A stretch of 64,000 nucleotides of DNA from Rhodococcus sp. SGAir0479 (GCF_005484805.1 NZ_CP039432.1:1736001-1800000); one strand, 5' to 3'. Counted from the stretch's first letter, positions 28,463 to 38,413 are shown. Program-made: numbers and translations. The notes: generated by a model not told the origin, from the letters alone.

Positions 28463-28504
28463 GCGCTCGGCCCCGACCCCGCCCCGGGTGTCGGGGCCGA
28501 GCGC
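28463..28504 (+). terminator. Hairpin terminator after glcB
   Basis: Perfect 15-bp inverted repeat, arms 28463-28477 and 28490-28504, 12-base loop, starting 12 bases after the glcB stop. Confidence 0.8.
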
Positions 28505-28528
28505 GTTCGAGATGTCCGTATTCGTCAC

Positions 28529-28534
28529 TAGACT
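28529..28534 (+). promoter_or_regulatory. -10 box of the VWA-protein operon
   Basis: TAGACT matches TANNNT and lies between the glcB terminator and the next gene, giving a leader of about 54 bases to the GTG at 28595. Confidence 0.4.
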
Positions 28535-28594
28535 GCGTGGGTCGGGGCCGGTCGGGTGCCGGTTCGGCAGGCGGAAGGCAAGGCGGTTTACCAA

Positions 28595-30349
28595 GTGGGA
28601 CGGCATCGCAGCGACCGGGCGACCCGCGGCGTGAGCAAGGGACCGATCATCGCGGTGGTGTCCGTGATCATCCTGGTGCTCGGTGTCATCGGCTGGTTCC
28701 AGTTGAGGGACCACACCAGCAGTCAGGGCACCGCGGCGGCCGGTGCCTGCGTCGAGGGCGACGCGACGCTCCACGTCGCGGCCGACCCGGACATCGCCGG
28801 CCCGATCCGGGACCTCGCCGAGCGCTTCACCGCCACGCACCCGGTGGTGCGCGACCACTGTGTCGCGGTGTCCGTGCAGGACGCCGACTCGGCCGCCGTC
28901 ACCGATGCGCTGCTCGCCGCGCCCGACGGGCCGTGGAACGCGGACCTCGGCCCCGAGCCGGCGCTGTGGATCCCCGCGACGAGCGGACCCGTCAACCGAC
29001 TCGCCGACACCGGTGTGGTCGCCGGCCGGCCCAAGTCGGTGGCGTCGAGCCCTGTCGTCCTGGCCGCGCCGCGGGAACTCGCGCTCGCGCTCACCGCCGC
29101 GGACACCGGATGGCAGAACCTGCCCGCACTCCAGTCCGGCCGGGACGCGCTGGCACAGATGGGTCTCGGCGGTTGGGGCAATCTGCGTCTGGCGCTGCCC
29201 ACCGGCCCCGGATCGGGAGCCACCGCGGCCGCGCTGGACGCGATCGCCGCCGCCACCGCGAACGTGGGCGCGGGACCGCTCGACGACGCGCAGGCCGCCT
29301 CGCCGCGGGTCACCTCCGCGATCGCCACCCTCGCCGCCGGCAGCAGGGCGATCGAGAACGCGCCCGCCACCACCGCCGACGCGCTCGCGGCGCTGTCGTC
29401 GCAGCGCGACCCGCAGAGTGCCCCCGTGCACGCCGTCCCCGCCACCGAGCAGCAGATGATCGCCGCCGGTGACCGCGCTTCGGGGCTCACCGCGTTCGCA
29501 CCGTCCGGTGCCACACCCGTCGCCGACCACCCGGGCGCGGTCCTCGCCACGCCGTGGGTCGACGAGACCCTGACCCGGGCCGCCGCCCAGTTCGTCGACT
29601 TCCTGCGCCAGCCGGAGCAGCAGCAGTCCCTCGTCGAGGCGGGGTTCCGCAGCGGGGACCGGACGCCGTCGGCCACCGACGACATCCCGGTGCCCGACCT
29701 CGGTCAGGTACTCGTCCCCGCCACCGGTCCCGCCGCCGCGCGTCTGGCGTCGACGTTCGCGACACCGGCCATGCCCCGGACCACGACGATCCTGCTCGAC
29801 GTCTCCGGCTCGATGGGTTACGCCGACGGGGCGGGAACCCGGTTGAGCAACACCGTCGACGCCCTGGCCGCGCGCCTCGCGGCCCTGCCGGACCGATCGC
29901 ATGTGGGCCTGTGGGTGTACAGCCGCGGCCTCGACGGCAGCAAGCCCTACCAGGTGAAGGTGCCGACCGGGCCGCTGACGGACTCCGACCGCCGACAGCG
30001 TCTCGAGTCGGCGCTGACGTCCCTGCGTCCCGCCACCGCGACGTCCACGTACGCGTCGCTGATCGCCGCGCACGACAGCGCCGTGGACGGCTTCGTCGAC
30101 GGCCGCCCGAACTCCGTCCTGCTGATCACCGACGGCCCCAACGACGACACCTCCACCACTGCGCGGCAGCTGACGGACGCGCTCGCCGGCGCGGCGCACC
30201 CGGTCCGCGTGGACGTCCTCTCGATCGCCGAGAACAGCGACCAGGTCACCCTGCAGGCGACCGCCGACCGGACCGGCGGCACCCTGGTGGCGGTGCCGTC
30301 GACCGCGGCTCCCGACCTCGGCGACGCGCTCGGAAAGCTGCTGGCGTAG
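28595..30349 (+). CDS. Membrane-anchored substrate-binding/VWA-domain protein
   Basis: 584-residue protein, counterpart of Rv1836c. The GTG at 28595 gives the MGRHRSD start typical of this family. A single transmembrane helix (about 15-40, GPIIAVVSVIILVLGVIGWF) anchors it; the outer part has a periplasmic binding-protein-like domain (~55-385) and a C-terminal von Willebrand factor A domain (~400-584) with the metal-ion site DVSGS. A role in cell-surface protein interaction is likely; no ligand is known. The next gene begins two bases after its stop. Confidence 0.8.
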   Translation: MGRHRSDRATRGVSKGPIIAVVSVIILVLGVIGWFQLRDHTSSQGTAAAGACVEGDATLHVAADPDIAGPIRDLAERFTATHPVVRDHCVAVSVQDADSAAVTDALLAAPDGPWNADLGPEPALWIPATSGPVNRLADTGVVAGRPKSVASSPVVLAAPRELALALTAADTGWQNLPALQSGRDALAQMGLGGWGNLRLALPTGPGSGATAAALDAIAAATANVGAGPLDDAQAASPRVTSAIATLAAGSRAIENAPATTADALAALSSQRDPQSAPVHAVPATEQQMIAAGDRASGLTAFAPSGATPVADHPGAVLATPWVDETLTRAAAQFVDFLRQPEQQQSLVEAGFRSGDRTPSATDDIPVPDLGQVLVPATGPAAARLASTFATPAMPRTTTILLDVSGSMGYADGAGTRLSNTVDALAARLAALPDRSHVGLWVYSRGLDGSKPYQVKVPTGPLTDSDRRQRLESALTSLRPATATSTYASLIAAHDSAVDGFVDGRPNSVLLITDGPNDDTSTTARQLTDALAGAAHPVRVDVLSIAENSDQVTLQATADRTGGTLVAVPSTAAPDLGDALGKLLA

Positions 30350-30351
30350 CC

Positions 30352-31494
30352 ATGGTGCGGATCGCGGTCTTCGCCGTCTTCCTCGCCCTCGTCAGCTGGT
30401 GGGTGCACCGTCGGCTGGTTCGCGTCGTCGGGCTGACGGGACGGCCCGCCCGCGTGATCGACACCGCGCTCGTCGCGTTCTGGGTGCTGGCGTTGATCGG
30501 CATCGGCAGCGGCGAGGTGTTCGACCCGGTGTGGGCCCGCATCCCCGCCTTCGTCGGCTGGACGTGGCTGGCTGCGCTGCTGTACCTGGTACTCGGCCTC
30601 GTGGTCCTGGCGGCCGGCTCCGGTATCGCCCGGTTGGCCGGTCGCCCGCAACCCACGGACCCGTCACGGCGCCGGGTGTTGCGCGGCGTCACCGCCGCGG
30701 TCGCCGTCGCGGCGGTCGGCACGGCCGGTTACGGCGTGGTGGAGGCGCACACCCCACGAATCCAGCGCGTCCGCGTCCCGCTGCGCAGGCTGCCCAGCGA
30801 GTTCGCCGGCACGCGGATCGCGCTGGTGACCGACCTGCACGTGGGCCCTTCCCGCGGCGCCGGATTCACCCGCAAGGTCGTGGACCTGGTCAACGCGCAG
30901 AAACCCGAGTTGGTGCTGCTCGGGGGCGACCTGGTCGACGGCACCGTCGCGAAGGTGGGTGCCGACCTCGAACCGCTGCGAGATCTGCGCGCCCCGCTCG
31001 GCGTGTTCGGGGTGAGCGGCAACCACGAGTTCTACGCCGGGGACGGTGGGCGGTGGCTGGACCTGTGGGACACCCTCGGGGTGCGCGCGCTCCGCAACGA
31101 GCGCGTCGAGATCCGACGCGGCGGCGGCGTCATCGACCTGGCCGGCATCCATGACCTCACCTCCCCCGCCCCCTACGAACCCGATCTCCCCGCGGCGCTC
31201 GCGGGCCGCGATCCCGAACGGTTCGTGCTGCTGCTCGCGCACGAACCCAAGCAGGCCCTGGAGGCGTCCGAACTGGGCGTGGACCTGCAGCTGTCCGGGC
31301 ACACCCACGGCGGTCAGCTGTGGCCGCTGGGCTACCTGGTCCCGCTTCAGCAGCCGTCGGTGTCAGGACTCGACCGGATCGGCGACACCGTCCTGTACAC
31401 GACCCGCGGAGCCGGCGCCTGGGGTCCTCCGGCCCGGGTCGGCGCTCCCCCGGAAATCACGATTCTGGAGCTGGCGAGCCGCCCCAGAGGGTGA
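30352..31494 (+). CDS. Membrane metallophosphoesterase (YkuE type)
   Basis: 380 residues. Four hydrophobic helices lie in residues 1-125, followed by a calcineurin-like phosphoesterase domain with all metal motifs: VTDLHVG, LGGDLVDG, SGNHE, LLAHEP and GHTHGGQ. Start two bases after the VWA gene, so co-transcribed. Relatives hydrolyse phospholipid-linked or nucleotide phosphodiesters at the membrane; substrate unknown. Confidence 0.85.
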   Translation: MVRIAVFAVFLALVSWWVHRRLVRVVGLTGRPARVIDTALVAFWVLALIGIGSGEVFDPVWARIPAFVGWTWLAALLYLVLGLVVLAAGSGIARLAGRPQPTDPSRRRVLRGVTAAVAVAAVGTAGYGVVEAHTPRIQRVRVPLRRLPSEFAGTRIALVTDLHVGPSRGAGFTRKVVDLVNAQKPELVLLGGDLVDGTVAKVGADLEPLRDLRAPLGVFGVSGNHEFYAGDGGRWLDLWDTLGVRALRNERVEIRRGGGVIDLAGIHDLTSPAPYEPDLPAALAGRDPERFVLLLAHEPKQALEASELGVDLQLSGHTHGGQLWPLGYLVPLQQPSVSGLDRIGDTVLYTTRGAGAWGPPARVGAPPEITILELASRPRG

Positions 31495-31515
31495 TCGGTC
31501 CCGCGGACACACCAC

Positions 31516-31550
31516 CGGGGCTCGCCCGCAGAGTGCGCAGACGAGCCCCG
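31516..31550. terminator. Bidirectional terminator between convergent genes
   Basis: CGGGGCTCG at 31516-31524 pairs perfectly with CGAGCCCCG at 31542-31550 around a 17-base loop, with further partial pairing outside. It separates the phosphoesterase (plus) and GNAT (minus) genes. Confidence 0.65.
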
Positions 31551-31583
31551 GGGTGTGCCGGGCGACCGGCCGAACGGATGTGT

Positions 31584-32099
31584 TCAGATGTCGCCGAAGG
31601 CTGCCGCGTAACGGATGACGCCACTGGGCACGGGTTCGGTGTCCAGGCTCAGTACCATCAGCGCGTCGTCGGGGACGGACGTCTTCATGGTGACGCCGTG
31701 GGTGCCGGCGCGGGTGAACCCGAAACGCGGGTAGTACTCCGGATGTCCGAGAACGGTGACGAATTGTTCGCCCCTCGCCTTTGCGGCTGCGAGAGCCGCC
31801 CGGATCGCGGCCGATCCGACGCCGCTCCCCTGGTACTGCGGCAGCACCGCGCACGGTCCCAGGCACAGCGCCGGAGTCTCATCGATGTGTGCGCGCGTCA
31901 GTAGTACATATCCCACGCGAGCGCCGGCAGCGTCGAGAGTGACCAGCGACAATTCGGCGATCCAGGCGGGGCCCCGGCGCAGCGCGTCGACGAGGTCGGC
32001 CTCCTCGGCGGTGTCGAACGCGGCGAGGTTGATCTCGCGGATCGCGGCGATATCGCCGCTGGTCTCGGCGCGAGTGATCCAGTCGGTACGAAAATTCAT
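31584..32099 (-). CDS. GNAT N-acetyltransferase (YhbS type)
   Basis: 171 residues from ATG 32099, with AGGAAG upstream. The acetyl-CoA site is VLPQYQGSGVGSAAIRAAL (about 89-107) and the YhbS hallmark GHPEYYPRFGF follows (~126). The family acetylates small amines or protein N-termini; acceptor unknown. It lies 51 bases downstream of rsgA on the same strand and may be read from the rsgA promoter. Confidence 0.85.
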   Translation of the reverse strand: MNFRTDWITRAETSGDIAAIREINLAAFDTAEEADLVDALRRGPAWIAELSLVTLDAAGARVGYVLLTRAHIDETPALCLGPCAVLPQYQGSGVGSAAIRAALAAAKARGEQFVTVLGHPEYYPRFGFTRAGTHGVTMKTSVPDDALMVLSLDTEPVPSGVIRYAAAFGDI

Positions 32100-32150
32100 G
32101 ATTGCGTCTTCCTGTGATGAATGATGTGGAGACCAGCGCACCCGCCGGCG

Positions 32151-33245
32151 TCAGCGCTGGCGGTCGCGGAATCGATAGGTGGCGCGCAGGTCCCGCGTGA
32201 TCGCCTTGACGGTCTTGCTGCGTTTACCGCTCTGGCGGGCGTCACCGCGGGTGGCCGCCCACTGGCTTTCCCGCATCAGTTTGCGATACCGATCGAGCCG
32301 CCCCAGGTCCAACTCTCCGGCCACGACCGCGTCCTGCACCGCGCACCCGGGCTCGCTGCGGTGTTCGCAGTCCCCGAACGCGCAGTCGCGGGCATAGGCC
32401 TCGATCTCGGCGAACACCTGCTCGACCCCGTCGGCGACATCCTGGAGGCCGATTCCCCGCAGGCCCGGAGTATCGATGAGCACGCCACCGGCGGGCAACA
32501 CCACCAACTCGCGGTGCACGGTGGTGTGGCGTCCCTTGCCGTCGACGGCGCGAACCTCGTTGGTGCCCATGTGTTCCCGTCCCAGCAGCGCGTTGGCCAG
32601 ACTCGATTTGCCGGCCCCCGACGGACCCAGCAGCACCGCGGTCCCGGTCACCGCCGCGGCCAGTTGCCCGAGGCCCACGCCGGTAGCGGCACTGGTAGCG
32701 AGGATGGCGACGCCGGGAGCCAGCGCGGCCACCACGGCCTCGTCGGTACCGGAATGCTCGGCCAGATCGGCCTTGGTCAGCACGATCACCGGCCGGGCGC
32801 CGCTGTCGAACGCCAGCGCCAGCAACCGCTCGATCCGGCCCGCCTTGACCGGTGCGGCCAGCGAGACCGCGATGACGACGGTGTCCACATTGGCCGCGAG
32901 GACCTGCCGATGGGAGGTGCGGTCCGAGGACGCGCGAGTGATCGCGGTCCGGCGAGGGAGCACCGCCACCACCAGCGGCTGAGATCCCGGCCTTAGCGCG
33001 ACCCAGTCGCCGGTGCACACCGTGTGCTCACGGTCCGCGCCGCCGTGTGCACTGCTGTCGGCGCGCACCGGTCCCGAGGCGGTGAGGGTGTCACACAGGC
33101 CGCGGTCGACCCGCACGACACGAGCCGGTAGGAGCCCGGCGGCAGCGTGTTCGGCGAACATCGCCGCGAACGTCTCGTCCCAGCCGAGCGCGGACAGCTC
33201 GTGGGAAGACGACGAAGAATTCCAAGACTGGTGAGGTGAATGCAT
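32151..33245 (-). CDS. rsgA: Ribosome small-subunit-dependent GTPase A
   Basis: 364 residues from ATG 33245 (a longer frame upstream is Cys-rich and unlikely). Circularly permuted GTPase that checks late 30S assembly. Order seen: OB-fold (about 20-100), G4 VLTKADL, then G1 LLGPSGAGKSSLAN, G3 DTPGLRG, and the zinc module with C-x4-C-x-H-x5-C (CAFGDCEHRSEPGC), ending in a basic tail. The Ser-rich N-terminus (SWNSSSSSHE) is unusual. A candidate leader peptide and promoter lie upstream. Confidence 0.92.
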   Translation of the reverse strand: MHSPHQSWNSSSSSHELSALGWDETFAAMFAEHAAAGLLPARVVRVDRGLCDTLTASGPVRADSSAHGGADREHTVCTGDWVALRPGSQPLVVAVLPRRTAITRASSDRTSHRQVLAANVDTVVIAVSLAAPVKAGRIERLLALAFDSGARPVIVLTKADLAEHSGTDEAVVAALAPGVAILATSAATGVGLGQLAAAVTGTAVLLGPSGAGKSSLANALLGREHMGTNEVRAVDGKGRHTTVHRELVVLPAGGVLIDTPGLRGIGLQDVADGVEQVFAEIEAYARDCAFGDCEHRSEPGCAVQDAVVAGELDLGRLDRYRKLMRESQWAATRGDARQSGKRSKTVKAITRDLRATYRFRDRQR

Positions 33246-33347
33246 GATGAGACCCTTGGGTGAAGGAGCCCCGTTCGCACACGAAAACCACTCGGCAGTG
33301 CATCCGCGAGCACAGCTCACGGCGACAACCTGCAACGGGAATCGGAT

Positions 33348-33416
33348 CTAGACCGGGGCCCGGGAAATGAGGATGGTCCGGGCGCTGCACACGGCAGCGG
33401 TCTTCACCGCAAACAT
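33348..33416 (-). CDS. Candidate 22-residue leader peptide upstream of rsgA
   Basis: ATG at 33416 after a G-rich segment with GGTGAG, stop TAG at 33348-33350, 102 bases before the rsgA start. Peptide begins MFAVKTAAVCSARTILISR. It sits where a leader ORF would, downstream of a good -10 box. No other gene was seen in 33246-33662; the small CATGGCC/GGCCATG dyad at 33580-33596 is of unknown meaning. Confidence 0.35.
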   Translation of the reverse strand: MFAVKTAAVCSARTILISRAPV

Positions 33417-33465
33417 CAACTCACCCCCCCATTCTCTCGCACTCCAGGTCACTCACGGACGACCC

Positions 33466-33471
33466 AAGTTA
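33466..33471 (-). promoter_or_regulatory. Extended -10 box for rsgA
   Basis: On the minus strand the sequence reads TGCTAACTT, an extended -10 (TG-N-TAACTT). The predicted start near 33459 would give ~43 bases before the leader ORF and ~215 bases before rsgA. No good -35 hexamer. Confidence 0.4.
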
Positions 33472-33662
33472 GCACGCACCCAACGCCCCCGGCCAGCACA
33501 TTACGAAGCAGTGGAGACCGCTACGGGCACGGCGCGCGGGCCGCTCTACCCCGCCGGCGACCGCCGTCGTCGTGGCACACATGGCCGCAGGCCATGTTCG
33601 GAGTTGACGTGTTGAGCGGAATATCGGAAAATCTTCGGATTCCGTCCGGGACCGACTTCGTT

Positions 33663-34115
33663 TCAACCGGCGGGGCAGAGCACGCGCTGCGCCTCGTGCC
33701 AGAACGGAAACAGCTGCGCACTCGACGCCTCCGGCCGCTCCGCCTGCGCAAGATCGAGATACTCGAGGAAGGTCTGCCCCGGAATGCGGGCGGTGTTGCA
33801 GGCCTCGAGGCCCAGCTTTGTCGCCTGTGCCGGCGCCACCCCCCTACCCCACGGCCCGAGGTCGCTGGCGAGAAACGGATCGAGCTGGCCTCCCCACCGG
33901 TCGAAGGCGAACTGCAGGTCGTAGTTGCATCCCTCGGGAAACAACTCCGCGCAGGTGACGGTCCGGCCGCCGACAGGGACTGCCCGCTCGTCGAGCGCCC
34001 GCTCGGCGGCGGCACTGTTCGACTCCCGCACCGCGCGCGGTATCTCCCACGCGGCCGCGACACCGACCCCCACCAGTGCGACGACGACCGCCACCGCAAC
34101 GAGAATGCGCGACAC
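33663..34115 (-). CDS. Secreted or membrane-anchored small protein, unknown function
   Basis: 150 residues. Residues 4-24 are an uncleaved or cleavable signal helix (ILVAVAVVVALVGVGVAAAW). The remaining domain has four cysteines (VTCAELFPEGCNY, LEACNTARI, RVLCPAG) able to form two disulfides. The C-terminal FLEYL...W..AQRVLCP layout faintly recalls DUF732 proteins. It follows the methyltransferase on the same strand with a 34-base gap. Confidence 0.65.
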   Translation of the reverse strand: MSRILVAVAVVVALVGVGVAAAWEIPRAVRESNSAAAERALDERAVPVGGRTVTCAELFPEGCNYDLQFAFDRWGGQLDPFLASDLGPWGRGVAPAQATKLGLEACNTARIPGQTFLEYLDLAQAERPEASSAQLFPFWHEAQRVLCPAG

Positions 34116-34149
34116 GGCCTCCCCCTCCCCCCAAGGTCGCGCAGCGCCG

Positions 34150-34989
34150 TCACGGCCGCTGCGCGAGCGTCAGTCTGATCGTGTGATGGGACGTGATGAG
34201 TCCGCTGTCGTCCCGCCACCCGTCCACCCGTTCGAACACCTGGTCCCGCACGTGCCCCAATTCGTTCTCCGGTATCGACTCCCACAACATGCGCTGACCG
34301 TGGGACCGCGTCCACGCATACCACTGCTCGACGTCTTCGAAGCGAAGGACCAGATCGAACTGTGACGAGCGGGCGTCGACCAGTCCGGCGGAGCGCATCA
34401 GCCGCTCCACCCCGGCGTCGGACCCGAACGGCCCGTTGGGGTCTCGTGGGTCGACGGTGAAGACCGACCTGTCCCGGTACGGCGCGATGAGATCGCTCAG
34501 TTGTTCCCACCGGGGATCCCACGCACCGAACGTCGAGACACCGACCGTCCCGCGCGGAACCAGCAGCGACCGCCACCGGGTCAACGCCGCCGCGGGATCG
34601 GGCAGGAAGAAGATCACGAACGACGCGGTGATTACGTCGAACTCCCCGTGCGGCAGTTCGGGATCCATCGCGTCCATGACTCGGACGTCCACGTTCGCGA
34701 GGCCGCGCGCTCGCGCGTCGCGCGCCGTGGCGGCAACCATCTTGGGAGCGAAGTCGATCCCCGTGACCTGCCCCTCGGCACCTACTGCGGCGGCAAGCCG
34801 GAACAGCGCCGCGCCCCGCCCGCAGCCGATGTCGAGAACCCGCGCGCCGGGCGCCGGCGCTACGGCGTCGACGAGACGTTCGGCGATGGGACCGAAGAAC
34901 GCGACACCGACGTTGTCGTAACTCTCGACCACCGAATCGAACAGACCGGCGATCCGCTCGGACCGCCCCGTGTCGGGTACCTCGACCAT
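34150..34989 (-). CDS. Class I SAM-dependent methyltransferase
   Basis: 279 residues from ATG 34989 (a TTG one codon earlier is less likely). Rossmann methyltransferase with motif I VLDIGCGRGAALFRLA (about 52-67), the acidic end of strand 2 in VTGIDFAPKM and motif IV FDVITASFVIFFL. It resembles UbiE/COQ5-like or small-molecule methyltransferases; acceptor unknown. It shares strand and probably transcript with the 150-residue secreted protein. Confidence 0.85.
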   Translation of the reverse strand: MVEVPDTGRSERIAGLFDSVVESYDNVGVAFFGPIAERLVDAVAPAPGARVLDIGCGRGAALFRLAAAVGAEGQVTGIDFAPKMVAATARDARARGLANVDVRVMDAMDPELPHGEFDVITASFVIFFLPDPAAALTRWRSLLVPRGTVGVSTFGAWDPRWEQLSDLIAPYRDRSVFTVDPRDPNGPFGSDAGVERLMRSAGLVDARSSQFDLVLRFEDVEQWYAWTRSHGQRMLWESIPENELGHVRDQVFERVDGWRDDSGLITSHHTIRLTLAQRP

Positions 34990-35181
34990 CAATGGATCAT
35001 CGGCCCGTCGTCGACGGGGGTCAACGTCGATTACGCATCGGCGACCTACCGAGTCGATGACGTCGTGACCGGGGCGCGATCGAAGGTGCGCATACCTCGG
35101 AAACGGTCGACCGAAGGCGCCGAAATTCGGGAATTACTAAGTTTCCGTCCGCTGCGGACCTCTGTGCTCGGTAGGGCGACG

Positions 35182-35218
35182 ACGGCCCCGGACGCTGCGG
35201 GACAGCGTCCGGGGCCGT
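35182..35218 (-). terminator. Hairpin terminator after gcvP
   Basis: Perfect 16-bp inverted repeat, arms 35182-35197 and 35203-35218, 5-base loop, starting 11 bases beyond the gcvP stop on the minus strand. Confidence 0.8.
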
Positions 35219-35228
35219 TCGGTCGAGC

Positions 35229-38072
35229 TCAGCTCGTGTAGGCCTCGATCGGCGGGCACGAACACACGAGGTTGCGGTCGCCGTGCGCGCCGTCGATTCG
35301 TCGGACGGCGGGCCATACCTTCGGCCGGCCGGTGCCCTGCGGGTACACCGCGACCGCACGCGAGTACGGATGATTCCACTCGGAAACAAGGCACTCGGCG
35401 GTGTGCGGTGCGCCGCGCAGCGGGTTGTCGTCGACCGGCCACTCCCCTGCCCCCACCCGGTCGATCTCGTGGCGGATCGCGATCATCGCGTCGCAGAACG
35501 CGTCGATCTCGTCGAGGTTCTCGCTTTCGGTCGGTTCCACCATGAGCGTGCCGGCCACCGGGAAGCTCATGGTCGGCGCGTGGAATCCGTAGTCCGCGAG
35601 ACGCTTCGCGACGTCGTCGACCGTCACCCCCGTCTCCTTGGTGAGCGGACGCAGATCCAGGATGCACTCGTGCGCCACCATGCCGTTCTCGCCCGTGTAG
35701 AGCACCGGGAAGTACTCGTCGAGGCGGCGGGCGATGTAGTTGGCCGACGCGATCGCCGTCAGCGATGCCCGCCGCAGCCCCTCGGCGCCCATCATCTTGA
35801 TGTAGGTCCATGTGATGGGCAGGATCGATGCGCTGCCGTACGGCGCCGCCGAGACCGGTCCCGCGTCGCCGAGTTCGGGGGCCATCGGATGGCCGGGCAG
35901 GAACGGGGCAAGGTGTGCGCGCACACCGACCGGGCCGACACCCGGGCCACCGCCGCCGTGCGGAATGCAGAACGTCTTGTGCAGATTCAGGTGGCTCACG
36001 TCGCCACCGAAACGGCCCGGCCGTGCAAGGCCCACGAGCGCATTGAGGTTGGCGCCGTCGACGTACACCTGCCCGCCGGCGTCGTGCACGGCAGCACAGA
36101 TCTCGCCGACCTCTTCCTCGTACACGCCGTGCGTCGAGGGATACGTGATCATGATCGCGGCGAGACGCTCGGCGTGGTCGGCGATCTTGGCGCGTAGGTC
36201 GTCGAGGTCGACGTCGCCGTTCTCCCGGCACGCCACCACCTCCACGCGCATACCCGCCATCACCGCGGAGGCGGCGTTGGTGCCGTGCGCACTCGACGGG
36301 ATCAGGCACGTGTCGCGGTGGTCGTCACCACGGCTGCGGTGATAGTTGCGGATGGCGAGCAGCCCTGCGTACTCGCCCTGACTGCCGGCATTGGGCTGCA
36401 GGCTCACCGCGTCGTATCCGGTGATCGCGACCAGCCAGTCCTGCAGATCCGCGATGACCTTCAGCATGCCCGGGACGTCGGTGGTGGGCGCGAAAGGGTG
36501 CAGCTTCGAGAAGCCCGGCCAGGTGATGGGCTCCATCTCCGCGGTGGCGTTGAGCTTCATCGTGCACGATCCGAGGGGGATCATGCTGCGGTCGAGCGCG
36601 ATGTCCTTGTCCGACAGGGCCCGCAGGTAGCGGAGCATCGCCGTCTCGGTGCGGTACTTCGTGAACGCCTCGTGCTGCAGGTACGCGCTGGTGCGGTCAC
36701 CGAACGGCGCGGGCGCCGGCGTGCTCTCGACCTCGGCCGGCACGCCGAACGCCGCGAGCACGGACGCGACGTGCGCGGCGGTGGTCGCCTCGTCGCACGC
36801 GATCCCCACGAGGTCGGCGTCGACGAGACGCAGGTTGACGTCCCAGGCCTTGGCCTGGGCGACGACGTCCGCGGCGCGCCCCGGCACCCGCGCCAGGACG
36901 GTGTCGAAGAAGTGCTCGTGCACCACCTCGACACCACCCGCGCGCAGCCCCGCCGCGAGACCGGCGGCGCGGTCGTGCACTCGCCGCGCGATGGCCTTCA
37001 GGCCCTCGGCGCCGTGGTAACTGGCGTACATGGCGGCGATCACTGCCAGCAGGACCTGCGCAGTGCAGATGTTGCTGGTCGCCTTCTCCCGCCGGATGTG
37101 CTGTTCGCGAGTCTGCAGCGCCAGCCGGTACGCCCGGTTGCCGTCGGCGTCGACCGAGATGCCGACGAGCCGGCCCGGGAGCTGACGGGCGTGCTTGCTG
37201 TGGACGGCGAGGTACCCGGCGTGCGGCCCACCGAACCCCATCGGGACGCCGAACCGCTGGGTGGTGCCGAAGCACGCATCGGCCCCGATCTCGCCGGGCG
37301 GGGTGATCAGCGTGAGCGCCAGCAGGTCGGCGCCGACGGCGACGAGCGCGCCGCGTTCGTGCGCCGCGGCGATCGTCGCCGCGTGGTCGACGACCCGTCC
37401 CGACGCGCCCGGGACCTGCGCGAGGACGCCGAAGAAGTCGCCGTCGGGCAGTCCCGCACCGAGATCCGCCTCGACGATCTCGATCCCCAGCGGCTCGGCC
37501 CGGGTCGCCACGATGGCGCGGGTCTGCGGGAACAGGTCGGTGTCGATGACGAAGCGGGGCGACTTGCTGCGCGACGCGCGGCGCAGCAGCGTCATGGCCT
37601 CGGCCGCGGCCGTGCCCTCGTCGAGCATCGACGAGTTGGCGATCTCCATCCCGGTCAGGTCGGCGACCATGGTCTGGAAGTTGAGAAGGGCCTCGAGCCG
37701 GCCCTGGCTGATCTCCGGCTGGTACGGCGTGTAGGCGGTGTACCAGGCAGGGTTCTCGAGAATGTTGCGCACCAGCACCGGCGGCGTCAGCGTGTCGTAG
37801 TAGCCCAGGCCGATCATCGAGGTGGCGCTCGTGTTGGCGGCCGCCAGCGCCGAAAGCTCCGCCAGCGCCTCGTGTTCGGTCAGGGGCGCGTCCAGCGCGT
37901 CGAGGCCGGCCGCCACTCCGGCGGGTGCGGGATCGAGAATGCCGGCCGGGACGGCGCGGGCGGCGAGTTCGTCGAGCGACGCGACTCCGACCACGTCGAG
38001 GATGCGCGACAGTTCCGCCGCGTCCGGGCCGACATGCCGGTCGGCGAAGGAATGACTACGAGCGTCGATCAA
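35229..38072 (-). CDS. gcvP: Glycine dehydrogenase (P-protein) of the glycine cleavage system
   Basis: Decarboxylates glycine and passes the aminomethyl group to the lipoyl arm of GcvH. 947 residues, counterpart of gcvB/Rv1832, as a single-chain P-protein. The PLP lysine is in [17 protein letters not shown], with [17 protein letters not shown] and the N-terminal ADRHVGPD. The start is taken as TTG at 38072, because GGGAG lies five bases upstream and no ATG or GTG is available near the first conserved residues ([12 protein letters not shown]). A tandem glycine riboswitch lies just upstream, so expression should rise with glycine. Confidence 0.95.
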   Translation of the reverse strand: MIDARSHSFADRHVGPDAAELSRILDVVGVASLDELAARAVPAGILDPAPAGVAAGLDALDAPLTEHEALAELSALAAANTSATSMIGLGYYDTLTPPVLVRNILENPAWYTAYTPYQPEISQGRLEALLNFQTMVADLTGMEIANSSMLDEGTAAAEAMTLLRRASRSKSPRFVIDTDLFPQTRAIVATRAEPLGIEIVEADLGAGLPDGDFFGVLAQVPGASGRVVDHAATIAAAHERGALVAVGADLLALTLITPPGEIGADACFGTTQRFGVPMGFGGPHAGYLAVHSKHARQLPGRLVGISVDADGNRAYRLALQTREQHIRREKATSNICTAQVLLAVIAAMYASYHGAEGLKAIARRVHDRAAGLAAGLRAGGVEVVHEHFFDTVLARVPGRAADVVAQAKAWDVNLRLVDADLVGIACDEATTAAHVASVLAAFGVPAEVESTPAPAPFGDRTSAYLQHEAFTKYRTETAMLRYLRALSDKDIALDRSMIPLGSCTMKLNATAEMEPITWPGFSKLHPFAPTTDVPGMLKVIADLQDWLVAITGYDAVSLQPNAGSQGEYAGLLAIRNYHRSRGDDHRDTCLIPSSAHGTNAASAVMAGMRVEVVACRENGDVDLDDLRAKIADHAERLAAIMITYPSTHGVYEEEVGEICAAVHDAGGQVYVDGANLNALVGLARPGRFGGDVSHLNLHKTFCIPHGGGGPGVGPVGVRAHLAPFLPGHPMAPELGDAGPVSAAPYGSASILPITWTYIKMMGAEGLRRASLTAIASANYIARRLDEYFPVLYTGENGMVAHECILDLRPLTKETGVTVDDVAKRLADYGFHAPTMSFPVAGTLMVEPTESENLDEIDAFCDAMIAIRHEIDRVGAGEWPVDDNPLRGAPHTAECLVSEWNHPYSRAVAVYPQGTGRPKVWPAVRRIDGAHGDRNLVCSCPPIEAYTS

Positions 38073-38127
38073 GAGGACTCCCAGGCGGTCCGTCGGGTAC
38101 AGGAAGCGCTCCACGAATGAAGCGGTC

Positions 38128-38352
38128 CTCCCCCTCTGTCGCCTGCTCGATCGTTCCGAGCGCCTGAGAGATTCGGCTGCCGACCGCCGTGACGGGCGGA
38201 CGCGCCTTTCCCCGTGGGCGGGTGGGTACTCCCACCGCTTTCCAGAGGCGTCGGAGCCCGCACGGTCCTCGGTGCCTGAGAGATTGACGGGGAGGTGTTG
38301 CTCCTTCGGCGTCCGGTCAGCATCGAGATGCATGCCCGGAACTCTCCCGTAC
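38128..38352 (-). promoter_or_regulatory. Tandem glycine riboswitch upstream of gcvP
   Basis: On the minus strand the first aptamer runs from GGGAGAG through CGCCGAAGGAGCAA to CTCTCAGG (plus 38275-38282); the second ends with CTCTCAGG (plus 38163-38170) and GACAGAGGGGG. These are the conserved glycine aptamer blocks. GAGGAC right after the second aptamer (plus 38125-38130) can pair with GUCCUC just before the TTG start (plus 38073-38078), suggesting translational control. The gene downstream degrades glycine, as expected for an ON switch. Confidence 0.92.
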
Positions 38353-38413
38353 GACGGCGACGCTCCGACAGTCTATGCCACCCCGGGTGACCGGGACGAC
38401 AAGGCGAAACCGA

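Noticed and set aside
38073-38333. N-terminal extension of gcvP through the riboswitch
   Set aside because: The extra residues have no counterpart in P-proteins and the DNA is a clear glycine aptamer pair; the TTG at 38072 fits the family start.
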